A stretch of DNA of 64,000 nucleotides from Deinococcus roseus (GTDB lineage: Bacteria > Deinococcota > Deinococci > Deinococcales > Deinococcaceae), in contig NZ_BMOD01000003.1 in assembly GCF_014646895.1 (NCBI RefSeq), positions 201,425 to 265,424 of the forward strand, written 5' to 3'. Positions 33,806-41,686 of this stretch are shown here, one piece after another. A program made the translations under genes and the position numbers. Within the stretch, counting starts at the first letter, position 1, and each line of letters opens with the position of its first letter. The notes beneath the pieces are model-generated. The model was not told the origin of the DNA and made no database searches. It saw nothing but the letters and a program-made list of their open reading frames with translations.

Positions 33806-36424
33806 ATGACCCACCTGACCCCTTTCCGAACCCTTTTGACGGCTGCCCTGATGGGAGCAGTCGTGTGCTTGTCGGGTCAGGGTCAGGCTGTCCAGGTGGA
33901 CCTTCCACTGCTGTTGCAAAACCAGCAGGCCACCCAGTTGATGGTGCCTTTGCCCACCACCCTCAAAGGACAAACCCTGTCTGTGGTCTTACAGGGCTGG
34001 AAATCTGAAGGCGAGTTGCAGCAGGGCCCGCCTGCAGGGTTCAGGATCAACCACCCTAAAAAACTGTCTGCCAGCCAGAATCCCATTTTGCCCATCAGTG
34101 TGCAGGTCACGGGAGACAGCGACCTGACCCGACTGGTTCTGGTTTTCGATGTCACAGGGCCACAGGGCAAAGAGCAGGTGGAGGTGGTCTTGCAGCTTCC
34201 CCCACGGGTCCGACTGGAAGTGCAGGTGCCAGAGGGGGTCACCACCCTGCCGGGATACACCGTGCAGGTGCCCATTCACATTCACAACACCGGGGTGATT
34301 CCAGCGCACATCCATGTGGAATTGAGTCTGGCTTTGCAGGCGGTTCCCGACTTTGAGCTGGCCCCGGGCGCGGCACGGACCATCAATTTGCCCATCCCCA
34401 CCCAGGCCACCGACCAGACGCTGGAAATCGGTTTGCTGACCCCCACCAGCACCCTCCGCAAGAAAATCCTGCTGAAAGGGGTCAAGGGCACAGACGCCCC
34501 TTACCGGGTGAAAATCCAGATGTCTGCTGGCACAGAATCCGGGCAGCCTGTGGGCACCCAGTTGCGTGCAGAGGCCAACCTCAGCGAAAGTGTGCGGCTG
34601 TCTGCAGCAGTGGCCCTGAAGGGCACCGCCCTGCAAAGCCCCAGTTTGCTGGGGGGTGTGGGCAAGACTACAGTCAATTACGGTGCGGGTCCTGCTTCTG
34701 GTGTGGCAGGCAGTGCAGGTGAAGGCCTGTACATCAGTGGTGAACCCCTGAGCGGCCTGCAGGTGGGTGCAGGATGGGGCACCCGCACCACCAGTTTGCG
34801 TCTGGGTGCAAAATCTGCTGGTCGGGAAGAACAGCTTTACTGGTCGGTGGCTGCCCACAGCGATCTGGCGTTCACATCCCCGGAATTTTCGGCGTCCTTG
34901 CAGAATTCAGAGTGGAGCTGGAACAGCAAATTCACGCCCTGGCAGCCCACCCAGTGGGTTTCATCGCTGGGGTACAGTGGGCCAGGAGAGGGCGCAAACG
35001 CACGGGTGGCTTATGGCCCTGCAGGCTGGGACGTTTTCCTGAAAGGCAACCTGACCCTTCCAGACAGCCAGGACCGCTTCAGCAGCCAGTGGAACCTGCA
35101 GGGCAACCAGTGGCGGGATTTCCAGATGACCTACAGCAACCGGGAATCGGACTGGAGCTGGATGTATCGCCCGGACCAGCAAAGCGAGGTGCAGGCCAGT
35201 TACCGCATTCCCTTGCAAGATTTCACTTTGCAGTTCAATGCCTTGGTGCAGATGAAAGGTTTTGCCCTGACTGGAGCAGAGCTTGCTGGAAATGCCAGTT
35301 ACACCCAGGGGCCTTTGCAACTCAACCTGGAAGGTGCGGTGCGCAGCAACACATCAGGCAACCTCAATCTGTCTGGCAAATACACCACGCTGCTGGACGC
35401 TGGTGAACTTTCCCTGAATGGAGGGGTGAGGACCAGCTGGATTTCTGGGGAATGGATGGTGTTGCCCTTTGCAGGCATCAATTACCGGGATGTCAGCGGC
35501 TGGGTGGGGACGGTGTCTGCCAGCAAAACCCGTGAGGGCATCAATTACATTGCCCGTCTGGCCTACCAGTTTGAACTGGCGGTTCCTGAACAGGTGACCT
35601 CCTGGCTGAATGGCAGTCCGGCAGTGGACCCATCTGCCCGCACAGTGCGTCTGGAAGTGCAGGGCACAGGTTTTCAGCCTTCCCTGGCAGGTGTGGCCCT
35701 GCTGGGGTGTGGCATGATTGCCCGCACAGATGCCAATGGCAAGGCGAAGCTTCAGGGTTTTCAGGGGCCTTGCACCATCACCATTGACCGCAACACCCTG
35801 CCTCCCCGGACAGCGCTTCCCGTCAACACCCTGCAAACCCATCCAGGAGACAGCCTGAATGTGCAGCTCATCCCCACTTTTGAACTGGAAGGCAAACTGG
35901 AGTATGAACAGACCACCCTGCCCATCGATCCCACCCCCAGAAGGGTTCGCATCACGCTGGCTGGCCCGGATACGTTCTTCAAGGAGGTGGACATGCCCTC
36001 AGGAGACTTTGAGTTCAAAGATTTGCCCATTGGGGAGTACACCATCACGGTGGGGGAGGGCAGGTCCATCCGCAAACTGCTGGCCCCCAACCAGGGACCT
36101 CTGGTGCTCACCGTGCCTGCTCCAGCCTTACCCACCCTCAAGAAAACCACCCCACCCCTCAGGCTGTCCTGGCAGAACCTCACGGTGGCTGCAGGCAGCA
36201 TGGCCCACCTGAAAGTCACCTCAGAAGGCAACATCCAGAAGCTGGTGTTGCGGGCACAGGAATGGGAACAAACCCAGGATTGTGCAGACCAGACCAGCTG
36301 TGAAACTGCTTTTGTGGTTCCCTCCACCCCAGAAGGCCTGCTGGCCGTCCAGCTGGAAGTGCATTTTGCCAATGGCACCGTTGCCAGACGATCCGCTCAA
36401 TTGATCGTTTCCCCCAGTCCATAA
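33806..36424 (+). CDS. large exported beta-rich protein, usher-like candidate
   Basis: This 872-residue protein has a signal peptide (residues 1-31), a pair of immunoglobulin-like N-terminal domains (to about 235), and a long stretch of alternating short beta strands rich in Ser, Trp and Tyr (about 240-590). Such a stretch would suit an outer-membrane barrel. After these come two small beta domains, one reading VALLGCGMIARTDANGKAKLQGF like a carboxypeptidase-regulatory fold, and a final Ig-like domain with a disulfide pair (DCADQTSCE). The layout and the PapD-like neighbour suggest an usher, but I do not see the canonical usher signature, so an unrelated surface barrel is possible. The start may instead be GTG at 33794. 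Confidence 0.7.
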   Translation: MTHLTPFRTLLTAALMGAVVCLSGQGQAVQVDLPLLLQNQQATQLMVPLPTTLKGQTLSVVLQGWKSEGELQQGPPAGFRINHPKKLSASQNPILPISVQVTGDSDLTRLVLVFDVTGPQGKEQVEVVLQLPPRVRLEVQVPEGVTTLPGYTVQVPIHIHNTGVIPAHIHVELSLALQAVPDFELAPGAARTINLPIPTQATDQTLEIGLLTPTSTLRKKILLKGVKGTDAPYRVKIQMSAGTESGQPVGTQLRAEANLSESVRLSAAVALKGTALQSPSLLGGVGKTTVNYGAGPASGVAGSAGEGLYISGEPLSGLQVGAGWGTRTTSLRLGAKSAGREEQLYWSVAAHSDLAFTSPEFSASLQNSEWSWNSKFTPWQPTQWVSSLGYSGPGEGANARVAYGPAGWDVFLKGNLTLPDSQDRFSSQWNLQGNQWRDFQMTYSNRESDWSWMYRPDQQSEVQASYRIPLQDFTLQFNALVQMKGFALTGAELAGNASYTQGPLQLNLEGAVRSNTSGNLNLSGKYTTLLDAGELSLNGGVRTSWISGEWMVLPFAGINYRDVSGWVGTVSASKTREGINYIARLAYQFELAVPEQVTSWLNGSPAVDPSARTVRLEVQGTGFQPSLAGVALLGCGMIARTDANGKAKLQGFQGPCTITIDRNTLPPRTALPVNTLQTHPGDSLNVQLIPTFELEGKLEYEQTTLPIDPTPRRVRITLAGPDTFFKEVDMPSGDFEFKDLPIGEYTITVGEGRSIRKLLAPNQGPLVLTVPAPALPTLKKTTPPLRLSWQNLTVAAGSMAHLKVTSEGNIQKLVLRAQEWEQTQDCADQTSCETAFVVPSTPEGLLAVQLEVHFANGTVARRSAQLIVSPSP

Positions 36425-36433
36425 GGAGTTCCC

Positions 36434-37204
36434 ATGACCCGAATTGCTGCACTTTTTGCTGTACCCATTGCTGCCCTGCTGCTGGGCAGTGCTGCCGCCC
36501 AGGTGAACATCACCGGCCCCCGTGACCTGGAATTGCAACCCGGTGAATCCCGCACCGTGAATTACGTGCTGAACAACCCCGGAGACACCGAGGTGCCTGC
36601 TGTTGTGTTCATGAACGACTACATGCAGCAACCTGATGGTGCCCTGGTGCACATCCCTGCAAAAACCCTTCCTGGCAGTTTTTCCCGGATTGCCTCTTTT
36701 GGACGGCTGGAATACACCATCCCAGCGAGAGGCACCGTGGTGGTTCCGGTGCAGATCACCATGCCCAAAACTGCACTGGGTGGGTACTGGGGGGTGGTGG
36801 GGGTGGATGTCCTGGACAACAAGAGCACCACAAATGGAAACCAGGTTGGGTTCAAGATCCGCTACGCCATGGTCACTGCTGTGACGGTGGCAGGGGTCAC
36901 CCGCCATGAAATCAGCATCGACAACCTGGGAGGCCAGACCGAAAAAGGGCTGACTGCCCTGGCCCTCACCCTCTCCAACCTGGGCACCGCCTACGAACGC
37001 TATTCCTTGAAAGTGCGGATTGTGGATTTGCAGGGCAAAACGGTGGAAAGCCAGATGGCTTCGGTGTTGCTGCCCGGTTTGACCGTGGATCTCAGCCTTC
37101 CCATCAAAGACAAGCTGGCTGCAGGAACTTACGGGGTCTTTGCCACCCTGACCTATGGCAAAGATGAACAGGTGGAGATGGCTGGGAGCCTCGAGGTGCC
37201 CTGA
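36434..37204 (+). CDS. exported PapD-like chaperone candidate
   Basis: This 256-residue protein has a signal peptide ending in GSAAAQ. It has two immunoglobulin-like domains, the first with GESRTVNYVLNNPGDTEVPAV and ending TALGGYWGVVGVDVLDN, as in PapD/DUF916-type periplasmic proteins. The second domain begins near residue 150 (TRHEISIDNLGG). It starts 9 bp after the usher-like gene with AAGGAG. In chaperone-usher systems such a protein donates a strand to subunits. That role is inferred here from the domain type and the adjacent small subunits. Confidence 0.68.
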   Translation: MTRIAALFAVPIAALLLGSAAAQVNITGPRDLELQPGESRTVNYVLNNPGDTEVPAVVFMNDYMQQPDGALVHIPAKTLPGSFSRIASFGRLEYTIPARGTVVVPVQITMPKTALGGYWGVVGVDVLDNKSTTNGNQVGFKIRYAMVTAVTVAGVTRHEISIDNLGGQTEKGLTALALTLSNLGTAYERYSLKVRIVDLQGKTVESQMASVLLPGLTVDLSLPIKDKLAAGTYGVFATLTYGKDEQVEMAGSLEVP

Positions 37205-37249
37205 GCCTGGTGCACCAGCAGAAAATCTGGGTTTCTGAAAGGAAGAGAG

Positions 37250-37696
37250 ATGCTGAAAAAATGGACGGTTCTGCTGCTGTGCTGGGCACCTCTGGCGAGT
37301 GCAAGTTCTTCCAGCACCAGCATTGGGGTGGGTGCCCTGAGGCCCCTCTCCCTGGATGCAGACATGCCAGAAGTTATCCTCAGCACCCCTTCTGGAGACA
37401 GCATCTTCTTTCAGCCTGTGGCTGGACAGCAGGCCCTGACCCCTGGTGAAACCTACACCCAGAGCGTCACCCTGCAGATGCAGCCTCCAGAAAATGCACC
37501 ATCCACCCAGAGCAGCACGCTGTCCCTGGCCACACCTCAGGTTTCGGGTTACCATTTTGCCTGCAAGATCAATGGTCAGCTGGTGACTTCTGCGGCCCTG
37601 GGAGGGTCCGTCAAACTGGAATTCATTGTTCAGGTGCAGGAAGGGGTCAGGGCACCCCTTTCAGGTCAGATTGTTGCCACCATCACCAGCAACTGA
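37250..37696 (+). CDS. small exported subunit-like protein 1
   Basis: This 148-residue protein has a signal peptide (MLKKWTVLLLCWAPLASASS) and a beta-rich mature part. It ends in SGQIVATITSN, a terminal strand motif shared with the two later small proteins of this locus. GAAAGGAAGAG precedes the ATG. Length, export and C-terminal strand suit a fibre or surface subunit handled by the PapD-like protein, but there is no family I can name. Confidence 0.65.
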   Translation: MLKKWTVLLLCWAPLASASSSSTSIGVGALRPLSLDADMPEVILSTPSGDSIFFQPVAGQQALTPGETYTQSVTLQMQPPENAPSTQSSTLSLATPQVSGYHFACKINGQLVTSAALGGSVKLEFIVQVQEGVRAPLSGQIVATITSN

Positions 37697-37791
37697 CACA
37701 CGCAACAGGGGGTTTTGAACCCAGACCAATCAGAAGTGACAGCAAGGTGATCAAAGCATGGGTGCTGTAAGAACTGTGTCAGAGATCACCC

Positions 37792-37797
37792 TTATAC
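37792..37797 (+). promoter_or_regulatory. putative -10 box before leader B
   Basis: TATACT lies about 30 nt before the first leader hairpin, without a strong -35 box. Transcription would start near 37804 and give the subunit gene at 38081 its own structured leader of about 275 nt. Confidence 0.4.
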
Positions 37798-37826
37798 TGA
37801 AATCACAACTCAAGGAAGCGATGACT

Positions 37827-37880
37827 CCTGTGGCCTTATCCGGGCACCTTGGTACAGGACGAGCCAGTGGTGCGACCGGC
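37827..37880 (+). ncRNA. structured 5' leader B: second copy of the kissing-hairpin module
   Basis: CCTGT (37827-37831) pairs with ACAGG (37854-37858). The outer stem bases differ from copy A on both arms, but the loop TATCCGGGCACCT is identical. GCCAGT (37863-37868) and ACCGGC (37875-37880) enclose GGTGCG, again complementary to GCACC in the first loop (37844-37848). The block around the second hairpin is identical to copy A over more than 20 nt, although the flanks are unrelated. Confidence 0.65.
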
Positions 37881-37923
37881 CTTCAGCACAACCATCCTCC
37901 ATTGCGAGAGGGGTTCCCCGTGG

Positions 37924-37955
37924 CCGTGTCACTGTCAAGTGCACGGTCTTTTTTT
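37924..37955 (+). terminator. intrinsic terminator inside leader B
   Basis: CCGTG-T-CACT (37924-37933) pairs with AGTGCACGG (37938-37946) as a 9-bp stem with one bulge. It is followed by TCTTTTTTTG. It lies 44 bp after the hairpin module and 125 bp before the subunit start codon, so it could attenuate transcription as in a riboswitch. Confidence 0.7.
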
Positions 37956-38080
37956 GACAAGGAGTTTCAAGACCACAGCAAAACGCCAACAGCACACCAG
38001 ATCGCTGGTTTGCGCCTCCGTCTTGAATGCCAGCCGTTGCTGGATTCTTCGTCCTTCTCTTTTGCCACAAGGAGCCCAAC

Positions 38081-38605
38081 ATGCGTCAACTGACCCACAT
38101 CCTCACCGCTGCTGCCCTGCTGTCCTCCGCCGCTTTCGCTGCCAGCTCCAACACCTCCGTGTCCACCTCTGCCACCAAACCTGCTGTTGCCCTGGGTGCC
38201 CTGAGCGCTGTGAACGGCAGCGATGGAGCCGTCGCCAGCATCTCCTTCGGCAGTGGAGCATTGACCAAAAACCAGGAAACCGATGCCAGCAGCCTGCTGA
38301 AATTCAAACTGGCCAGCTATGACAATGCCGTCTCCGGTCAGAGCTTCACCCTTTCCTTCGGTCTGCCTTCCGTGACCGGCTACACTTTCAAATACAAACT
38401 GGACGGTGCGGGCACCTCTTCTTCCGTGGCCAACCTGACTGGCACCCTGGCTGCAGGAAGCAGCAGCAGTGCAGTGTACGTGGGCAGTGGTGCTGCCGCT
38501 GCTGACAATGCCAGCGCCACCAGTGTGCTGTTCACCGTGACGGCAGATGGAACCGCCAGCACCGATTTGTCGGGCAACATCACCGTCACCATCACCGCCA
38601 ACTGA
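38081..38605 (+). CDS. small exported subunit-like protein 2 (candidate major subunit)
   Basis: This 174-residue protein has a clear signal peptide (MRQLTHILTAAALLSSAAFA) and a mature part rich in Ser, Ala, Thr and Gly, with predicted beta strands ending in SGNITVTITAN. No cysteine is present. AAGGAG precedes the ATG. It has its own terminator-containing leader, which suggests expression separate from and possibly stronger than the upstream genes, as expected for a major fibre subunit. It resembles DUF4402 or spore-coat-U-type subunits only in general layout. Confidence 0.65.
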   Translation: MRQLTHILTAAALLSSAAFAASSNTSVSTSATKPAVALGALSAVNGSDGAVASISFGSGALTKNQETDASSLLKFKLASYDNAVSGQSFTLSFGLPSVTGYTFKYKLDGAGTSSSVANLTGTLAAGSSSSAVYVGSGAAAADNASATSVLFTVTADGTASTDLSGNITVTITAN

Positions 38606-38699
38606 GCCAACTGATCTTCTCAGAAAGGTCCACACAGACAGGGGTATCATGCTTCTGTCTGTGTTTTCTTTTCCCCTGAAACCTGTTGTGAAAGGTACC

Positions 38700-39176
38700 A
38701 TGAAAACAGCATTGCGACTCCTGCTGTTTCACCTCTGCGGGTGGTCTGTGGCCCAGGCCCAGGCCATTACGGTTCAACTCATGACCGATGAACCCACGCC
38801 CCATGTCCTGAACGCCGATTATCAGATGGGACAGACCAACATTTACACCTTTGTGTACGGTCCGCGTTTTCTGGTGAAAGTGTCTTATGGTGGGGCAGAC
38901 AACCTCAGCCTGTCCCTGGTTGTCTCTGGAGGTCAGCCGGATTATGACCTGGTCTGGCAGGCAGATGGAGATGGGGCTCCCAGAACCTTTGATGTGCAAC
39001 TGGGCCCCAGTGCCACAGGCCTCTCCGGGACTGCCAGCGATCTGTACTACCGCAACGATGGCACCCTGCAGGCTTTCTCGGGGCAGGCCACCCGTTACCA
39101 GATTGGGGTGCGGGCCACCAGAAACGCGTCGGTGGACCTGGAAACCGATGTGGTGCTCACGGTCACCCTCAACTGA
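38700..39176 (+). CDS. small exported subunit-like protein 3
   Basis: This 158-residue protein has a signal peptide (MKTALRLLLFHLCGWSVAQA) and a beta-rich mature part ending LETDVVLTVTLN, the same type of C-terminal strand as the two proteins before it. AAAGG lies 4 nt upstream of ATG at 38700. The frame is open to 38649. It is followed at once by a strong terminator, marking the end of the envelope locus. It could be a minor or tip subunit. Confidence 0.65.
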   Translation: MKTALRLLLFHLCGWSVAQAQAITVQLMTDEPTPHVLNADYQMGQTNIYTFVYGPRFLVKVSYGGADNLSLSLVVSGGQPDYDLVWQADGDGAPRTFDVQLGPSATGLSGTASDLYYRNDGTLQAFSGQATRYQIGVRATRNASVDLETDVVLTVTLN

Positions 39177-39200
39177 AGGAACCCCAACACACAAAACACA

Positions 39201-39232
39201 AACAGCCCGGAAGATTCCGGGCTGTTCTTTTT
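39201..39232 (+). terminator. intrinsic terminator of the envelope locus
   Basis: AACAGCCCGG (39201-39210) and CCGGGCTGTT (39217-39226) form a perfect 10-bp stem followed by CTTTTTG. It lies 24 bp after the last subunit gene and just before the convergent ddrC stop. Confidence 0.9.
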
Positions 39233-39238
39233 GAGCGC

Positions 39239-39973
39239 TCACTGGGCTTTTCTGACTTTTTCTTCCTGCTGCTGACGGATTTTCTCCCACATCTGCTGCT
39301 CGGTTTCGGCGTTGCGTTTGTGGGTCTTCAAAATGGCCTCGTTGCCCTTGAGGCCTTTTTCGTCGATGTCTTTGGCGGTTACGGTTTCCAGGTAGCTCAG
39401 GCGGATCAATTCCATGGGGGTGAGGCCGTCGCGGGTGTTTTTGACTTTGCGCTTCTTCTTGAACTCTGTGGAGTTCATCTTCAGAACGCTCTGGTTGGAC
39501 ACGCTGCTGACCTGGCGGTAGATGTCTCCCTCGCCGCCATGTTTGGCCACCGTGGACATGAAGCGCTTTCTGGATTCCATGTTGTCCAGCCGTGCGGCCA
39601 GCCACCTGCGGTCTTCGGGGTGAGCAGAGCGCTCTGCAACTTCAGAGGCCAGCAGGATGTCCCCTTCCAGGAAACGGCGGTAAACATCCTGGGATTTCTG
39701 GCGCAGGCGTTTTGCCTCTGGGTTGTCCAGCACAAAAACCAGTTTGGTGAAATCGTCTCCGGTGATCACGGCTTCTTTGCCCTCTCCGAAGTCGGTGTAG
39801 CGCAGGGTCAGGTGGTGTTCATTCTGGAGTTTTTCCAGGGTTTCAGCGGTCTGTTCCAGCCCCAGGGCTCCCAGAGCGTCCAGGGCATGAAATTGTCCGT
39901 GGCGGTTGCGTCTGACGGAGGTTTTGCCAAGTTTGATGGGTTGTGGGTGTTGCGGATCAAGACCTAGCTTCAT
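39239..39973 (-). CDS. ddrC: DNA damage response protein DdrC
   Basis: This 244-residue protein matches DdrC of Deinococcus along most of its length. The second half is especially clear: RRWLAARLDNMESRKRF, VAKHGGEGDIYRQ, TRDGLTPMELIRLSYLETVT and GNEAILKTHKRNAE correspond to blocks I recall from D. radiodurans DdrC. DdrC is a Deinococcus-specific DNA-binding protein, strongly induced after radiation, that compacts and circularises DNA. The N-terminal part is the winged-helix region. ATG at 39973 has TATAAT 6 nt upstream and no ribosome site, so the mRNA is leaderless. A degenerate damage-response motif lies upstream. Confidence 0.9.
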   Translation of the reverse strand: MKLGLDPQHPQPIKLGKTSVRRNRHGQFHALDALGALGLEQTAETLEKLQNEHHLTLRYTDFGEGKEAVITGDDFTKLVFVLDNPEAKRLRQKSQDVYRRFLEGDILLASEVAERSAHPEDRRWLAARLDNMESRKRFMSTVAKHGGEGDIYRQVSSVSNQSVLKMNSTEFKKKRKVKNTRDGLTPMELIRLSYLETVTAKDIDEKGLKGNEAILKTHKRNAETEQQMWEKIRQQQEEKVRKAQ

Positions 39974-39979
39974 ATGAAA

Positions 39980-40009
39980 ATTATAGCATAAATTCTGTTT
40001 TAAGCATAA
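39980..40009 (-). promoter_or_regulatory. ddrC promoter with degenerate radiation/desiccation response motif
   Basis: On the minus strand TATAAT (39980-39985) is preceded 18 nt upstream by TTATGC. The 17-nt sequence TTATGCTTAAAACAGAA (39993-40009) fits the DdrO-bound motif TTATGT-N5-ACATAA with one mismatch in each half-site. Position over the -35 region agrees with repression by DdrO and release by IrrE. Confidence 0.55.
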
Positions 40010-40102
40010 TATGTTGCCGGCAAAATACGGCCAGAATGTTCTCTGGGGTACAATGCTCCATCTGGAAAATTTATTGTGCAGAACGATAAATTTGATGGGT
40101 GC

Positions 40103-40618
40103 TTACAGTCCCAGCAGCACCCCGACCACAGCCCCCGCCAGCACCACCATTGCAGGGTTCAATTTCAGTTTCATCAGGCCCAGAAAGGCCAGAGTTGCAA
40201 TCAGAAAAGGCCCCCATCCAGTGATGGCTCCACGGAAAAGAATCAGCAGGATCGCCAGCAAAACCCCTCCTCCAAAAGGTAGCAGGGCATTCCTGAAGGT
40301 TTTCAGCCAGGGGTGGTGGCCCAGTTTGTTCCAGAGGCCCGAACACAGGGCAGCCAGCAGGGCAGACGGACCAAAAAATCCAGCCAGTGCCGTGATGCCT
40401 CCCAGCAGTCCCAGGTGGGCGTACCCGTAAAAATAAACAGCCAGCACATTGGGTCCCGGTGCAAACTGGCCCAGGGTGTATCCATGCAGAAACTGCTCTG
40501 GAGTGATCCAGTGGTGCACCTGAATCAGTTGCTTTTCCATCTCTGCAAGGTTGCCTGCACCAAAGGACAGCAAGCCCAGACGGGCAAACACCAGGAAGAC
40601 CATCAAAAGTTCAGACAT
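40103..40618 (-). CDS. chromate transporter, C-terminal-half subunit
   Basis: This 171-residue membrane protein is a short-chain chromate ion transporter subunit: FLVFARLGLLSFGAGNLAEMEKQLI, then TLGQFAPGPNVLAVYFYGY with the conserved PGP motif. It overlaps the partner gene by 8 nt. Short-chain pairs of this family act as heterodimers in other bacteria. Export of chromate is the best-known activity, but sulfate or other oxyanions are possible. Confidence 0.88.
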   Translation of the reverse strand: MSELLMVFLVFARLGLLSFGAGNLAEMEKQLIQVHHWITPEQFLHGYTLGQFAPGPNVLAVYFYGYAHLGLLGGITALAGFFGPSALLAALCSGLWNKLGHHPWLKTFRNALLPFGGGVLLAILLILFRGAITGWGPFLIATLAFLGLMKLKLNPAMVVLAGAVVGVLLGL

Positions 40619-41207
40619 GGTCTGCAGCCTTTTCGGTTGTGCTGGGGCGGTGAATCCACAATCCCAAAGGCAAAACCAGCAGCAGAACCAGCAGGATGTC
40701 CAGCCTTGCCAGTCCCAGCAGCAAAAAACTGAGCAGGATCAGCACTGGACCTGCCTTTAAGCGCATTGCGGTTTTCAGGATGGGCAAAGCTGCGCTGACC
40801 ATCACGGCAAAAGCGGCTGCAGAGGCACCTTTCAGGGCACTGCTGACCACCGGGGGCAAGACCGATCCATGCTGGAAATACAGCACGGTCAGGACAGCAA
40901 TGATGATTGATCCGGGAAGCAGCAACCCCAGCACAGCCAGCAACGACCCAAAGCGTCCAGAAAGGCGCATGCCCAGAAACGCGGCCAGATTGCCTGCATT
41001 GGACCCTGGCAGCAACTGGGCCAGCGTGAAGGCCTCACTGTAGGTGGCATCATCGGTCCAGCGTCTGGCCCGGATGGCAGCATAAATGTGTGCGCCCAGA
41101 CCTCCTCCCAGGGAAGTCACGCCCACATACAGGAACACCAGAAAGAGCTGCAGGGGAGAGGCTGCTGGTCGGGGCTGATCCACATTGAGGGTGCGCTCGG
41201 AGGACAT
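40611..41207 (-). CDS. chromate transporter, N-terminal-half subunit
   Basis: This 198-residue membrane protein is the partner half: LFLVFLYVGVTSLGGGLGAHIYAA with the GG repeat, and TLAQLLPGSNAGNLAAFLGMRLSG with a PGS version of the conserved motif. It is translated first and its stop overlaps the second subunit. No chromate-responsive regulator is adjacent. Confidence 0.88.
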   Translation of the reverse strand: MSSERTLNVDQPRPAASPLQLFLVFLYVGVTSLGGGLGAHIYAAIRARRWTDDATYSEAFTLAQLLPGSNAGNLAAFLGMRLSGRFGSLLAVLGLLLPGSIIIAVLTVLYFQHGSVLPPVVSSALKGASAAAFAVMVSAALPILKTAMRLKAGPVLILLSFLLLGLARLDILLVLLLVLPLGLWIHRPSTTEKAADHV

Positions 41208-41293
41208 GCTTTAGCGTACGTCCTGCAAGGACAACAGCACAGTGCTTCTGTGGCAGTTGCAGCTGTGCAATCAATGCACGTTATTCAGGAGTG

Positions 41294-41686
41294 TCAAAGG
41301 TCTGGCTGATGCAGCAGGCAGCCGAAATTCTTCTCGTCCCTGACCCAGAAAGGTTGACCTTGCAGGTCCGTCATGTGGGGATGGGTGCACTGGCCATCTC
41401 TGGGATGGTCTGCAAAATACAGCTGTTCCAGATACTGCAAAGGCCGGTAGAACTGGCAGGACTGGCAGCACCCCATTCCCAATGCGGGTGCGGATTCTGC
41501 TTGCAGTTTGCTCAGTTCTTCAGGACGGTAGTGTCCTGCATGGGACCTGCGTTCATCACCGTACACCACCAGGTACTCGTCTGCCACAGGGTCATAGCTC
41601 TGGATTTTCCCTTCGTATCCCTGGAAGCGGCCTTCGATGATTTTGACTTCGTCTCCCACCTGGAAAGATTTGTGGATGCTGGTCAC
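41294..41686 (-). CDS. KOW-motif protein with C-terminal cysteines
   Basis: This 130-residue protein opens with a KOW/SH3-like segment (FQVGDEVKIIEGRFQGYEGKIQSYD), as in NusG and some ribosomal proteins. It then has a C-terminal part with CCQSCQFYRP, GQCTHP and GCLLH, enough cysteines and histidines for a metal site. The start is GTG at 41686 because a perfect AGGAGG lies 6 nt upstream. The ATG at 41710 would lie upstream of that site. The function is unknown. An RNA- or ribosome-linked role is only a guess from the KOW motif. Confidence 0.75.
   Translation of the reverse strand: MTSIHKSFQVGDEVKIIEGRFQGYEGKIQSYDPVADEYLVVYGDERRSHAGHYRPEELSKLQAESAPALGMGCCQSCQFYRPLQYLEQLYFADHPRDGQCTHPHMTDLQGQPFWVRDEKNFGCLLHQPDL

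Noticed and set aside
39993..40009. A perfect RDRM upstream of ddrC
   Set aside because: Two half-site positions differ from the consensus, so it is reported only as degenerate.
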